Source: RGIG5050 sp045636065
Lineage (GTDB): Bacteria; Verrucomicrobiota; Kiritimatiellia; RFP12; UBA1067
Direction: 5' to 3'
Assembly: GCA_045636065.1 (NCBI GenBank)
Contig: JAZTWW010000016.1
Coordinates: forward strand, 1-31,006
DNA length: 31,006 nt
The position numbers and the translations under genes are program-made. Positions 29,975 through 31,006 of this stretch are shown here, piece by piece. Position 1 is the first letter of the stretch. Each line of letters starts with the position of its first letter. The notes under the pieces are model-generated. The model had not been told where the DNA came from. It was given only the letters and a program-made list of their open reading frames with translations, and ran no database searches.

Positions 29975-31006
29975 TCATTTGATATAATTGATATACTCAT
30001 GCCCACCCTTGCCTTTTTCTACCTGATCAACCGGATCCATAAAATGAGATGGAAGGAATCTTATAGGATCCCCTGAGTTTACATAATTCTCAGCATTTCG
30101 CAAGCCAAACTCTGTCTTTGCGATGGAAGTTTCCCCGCCATAGCCACAAAATGTAATATAGTTCAATGCCTTTCCAGATGCAAATGGAGAGTACTTAAGC
30201 CAATCAAAAGCCCTTCTGGCAAGCATGGTGCCTTGACTGTGTGCATAAATTTTGATGCATGGATCATCGCACCCATTTGACTGTAATTTGTCATATGCTT
30301 GAGTGATTGCTTCGGAAAGCCCTACTGACGCAGCATCTTGAAACCCCATCTCATAAATCAGCGATTGTGCAATATCACCAAGACCGAGATCTGAATTAAA
30401 GATATAGCTTATAGCACAATTTGATGGGTTATGATAGGGCTTGGCATTCTGATTCCAAACATTTTGCAACTGCTGGGCAAAGCCAGTTCCATCGCTGTTT
30501 GCCATGCCATTTACTGATATTATTATTGTACATCCAGAAACATCATCAAAAGATATGCCGCGAAGGACTTCACCATACATAGCTTCATTAAAAGCCTCAC
30601 CGTCAATTATTGATGTTGGAATTATAAAATACGCACCGATGCTATTCATAACAACCTTACCGGAACAATACCCCGCTTTGCCAATTGCCATTAATCCATC
30701 GCCAACCACCCGGCCTGTGTCTACAATACCATCTACCATAAAATCAACCACGTCTCCCATTGCGAGACCTCTAAAATCAAAAGATTGACCATTCTTAACA
30801 AAACCATAAAGATTATTGCCATTCTCTGCAGGATCCCTGCTCAACCATCTTGCACACCCAGGATTATAATGCCTGTAGTTGTAGTACACAAGTCCGATCG
30901 CATCGTCGTGGTACTCCGACGAGAAGCGATATGGGTTGAGCGAACGGACGTCGAAGGCGGTTATGTTCGTATTGCGCGTCGCCGAAACGACCGTCCCGAA
31001 TGGCGC
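29975..31006 (-). CDS. Rhs-family protein, C-terminal part, with serine lipase/hydrolase-like tip (runs off the window)
   Basis: The frame is open to the right edge, so only the last 343 residues are seen; a GTG at 30889 is internal. The visible part opens with Rhs core (APFGTV, LNPYRFSSEYHDDAIGLVYY, ARWLSRDP, NLYGF), and the tip begins after DFRG. The tip, about 265 residues, looks like an alpha/beta hydrolase: a strand with ISVNG, the nucleophile elbow YAHSQGT (Ser codon 30236-30238), a later SGDPIRFLPS with a candidate Asp, and GGHEYI near the end with a candidate His. This resembles phospholipase/lipase effectors. The tip is AT-rich while the core is GC-rich, a mark of tip exchange. The lipoprotein gene follows after 21 bases. 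Confidence 0.85.
   Translation of the reverse strand, partial: APFGTVVSATRNTNITAFDVRSLNPYRFSSEYHDDAIGLVYYNYRHYNPGCARWLSRDPAENGNNLYGFVKNGQSFDFRGLAMGDVVDFMVDGIVDTGRVVGDGLMAIGKAGYCSGKVVMNSIGAYFIIPTSIIDGEAFNEAMYGEVLRGISFDDVSGCTIIISVNGMANSDGTGFAQQLQNVWNQNAKPYHNPSNCAISYIFNSDLGLGDIAQSLIYEMGFQDAASVGLSEAITQAYDKLQSNGCDDPCIKIYAHSQGTMLARRAFDWLKYSPFASGKALNYITFCGYGGETSIAKTEFGLRNAENYVNSGDPIRFLPSHFMDPVDQVEKGKGGHEYINYIK

Overview
The window is about 31 kb of bacterial chromosome in which every gene I can support lies on the minus strand, so transcription runs from high to low coordinates. Gene content and protein style suggest a member of the PVC group, most likely Kiritimatiellota/Verrucomicrobiota-like. Reasons: a GluRS with a 'YSKRD' KMSKS-type loop, a GTP-type PEP carboxykinase, type II secretion pseudopilins, a secreted serpin, and Rhs proteins. 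The assignment is inference; no 16S gene is present. The housekeeping part (1-26050) is GC-rich. The part from about 26660 to 30890 is clearly AT-richer apart from the Rhs core segments.

Layout from right to left (direction of transcription). (1) 31006-26666 is a polymorphic-toxin (Rhs) tip island. It holds the end of an Rhs protein whose C-terminal domain looks like a serine lipase/hydrolase, then a YceK/YidQ-like lipoprotein that is its likely immunity protein. A second, displaced Rhs tip with an unrecognised C-terminal domain follows, with a membrane-anchored protein (likely immunity), and then an orphan membrane-anchored protein. The two cassette junctions carry a 90-bp direct repeat (83/90 identical) containing a perfectly conserved promoter (TTGACT-17-TAAGAT). 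(2) 26665-26051 is a repeat-rich gap. (3) 26050-23521 is gmk, coaC, a coiled-coil protein and dtd, tightly packed behind a promoter that appears to give a leaderless mRNA. (4) 23496-13038 is rpoB and rpoC with their own promoter and a strong hairpin in the leader, then pckG ending at a hairpin. (5) 12940-8964 is gltX, ilvD, a small HNH nuclease and xpt. (6) 8919-3632 is serA overlapping a type II secretion set, gspF, gspG, gspH and gspI, followed by a serpin with an enlarged reactive-centre loop. (7) 3617-255 is a DsbD-type transmembrane thiol reductase (second leaderless-type promoter) and nadE.

Most notable observations: the promoter-bearing repeat between Rhs tip cassettes; the lipase/lipoprotein toxin-immunity pair; a glutamine-dependent NAD synthetase that has lost its catalytic cysteine (Gly166) and other glutaminase features; two genes with the same TTGCGC-17-TATAAT-6-ATG architecture; and a serpin with a charged insert of about 36 residues in the loop, encoded directly after pseudopilins. 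A diverged intergenic repeat also supplies the last codons and stop of nadE.
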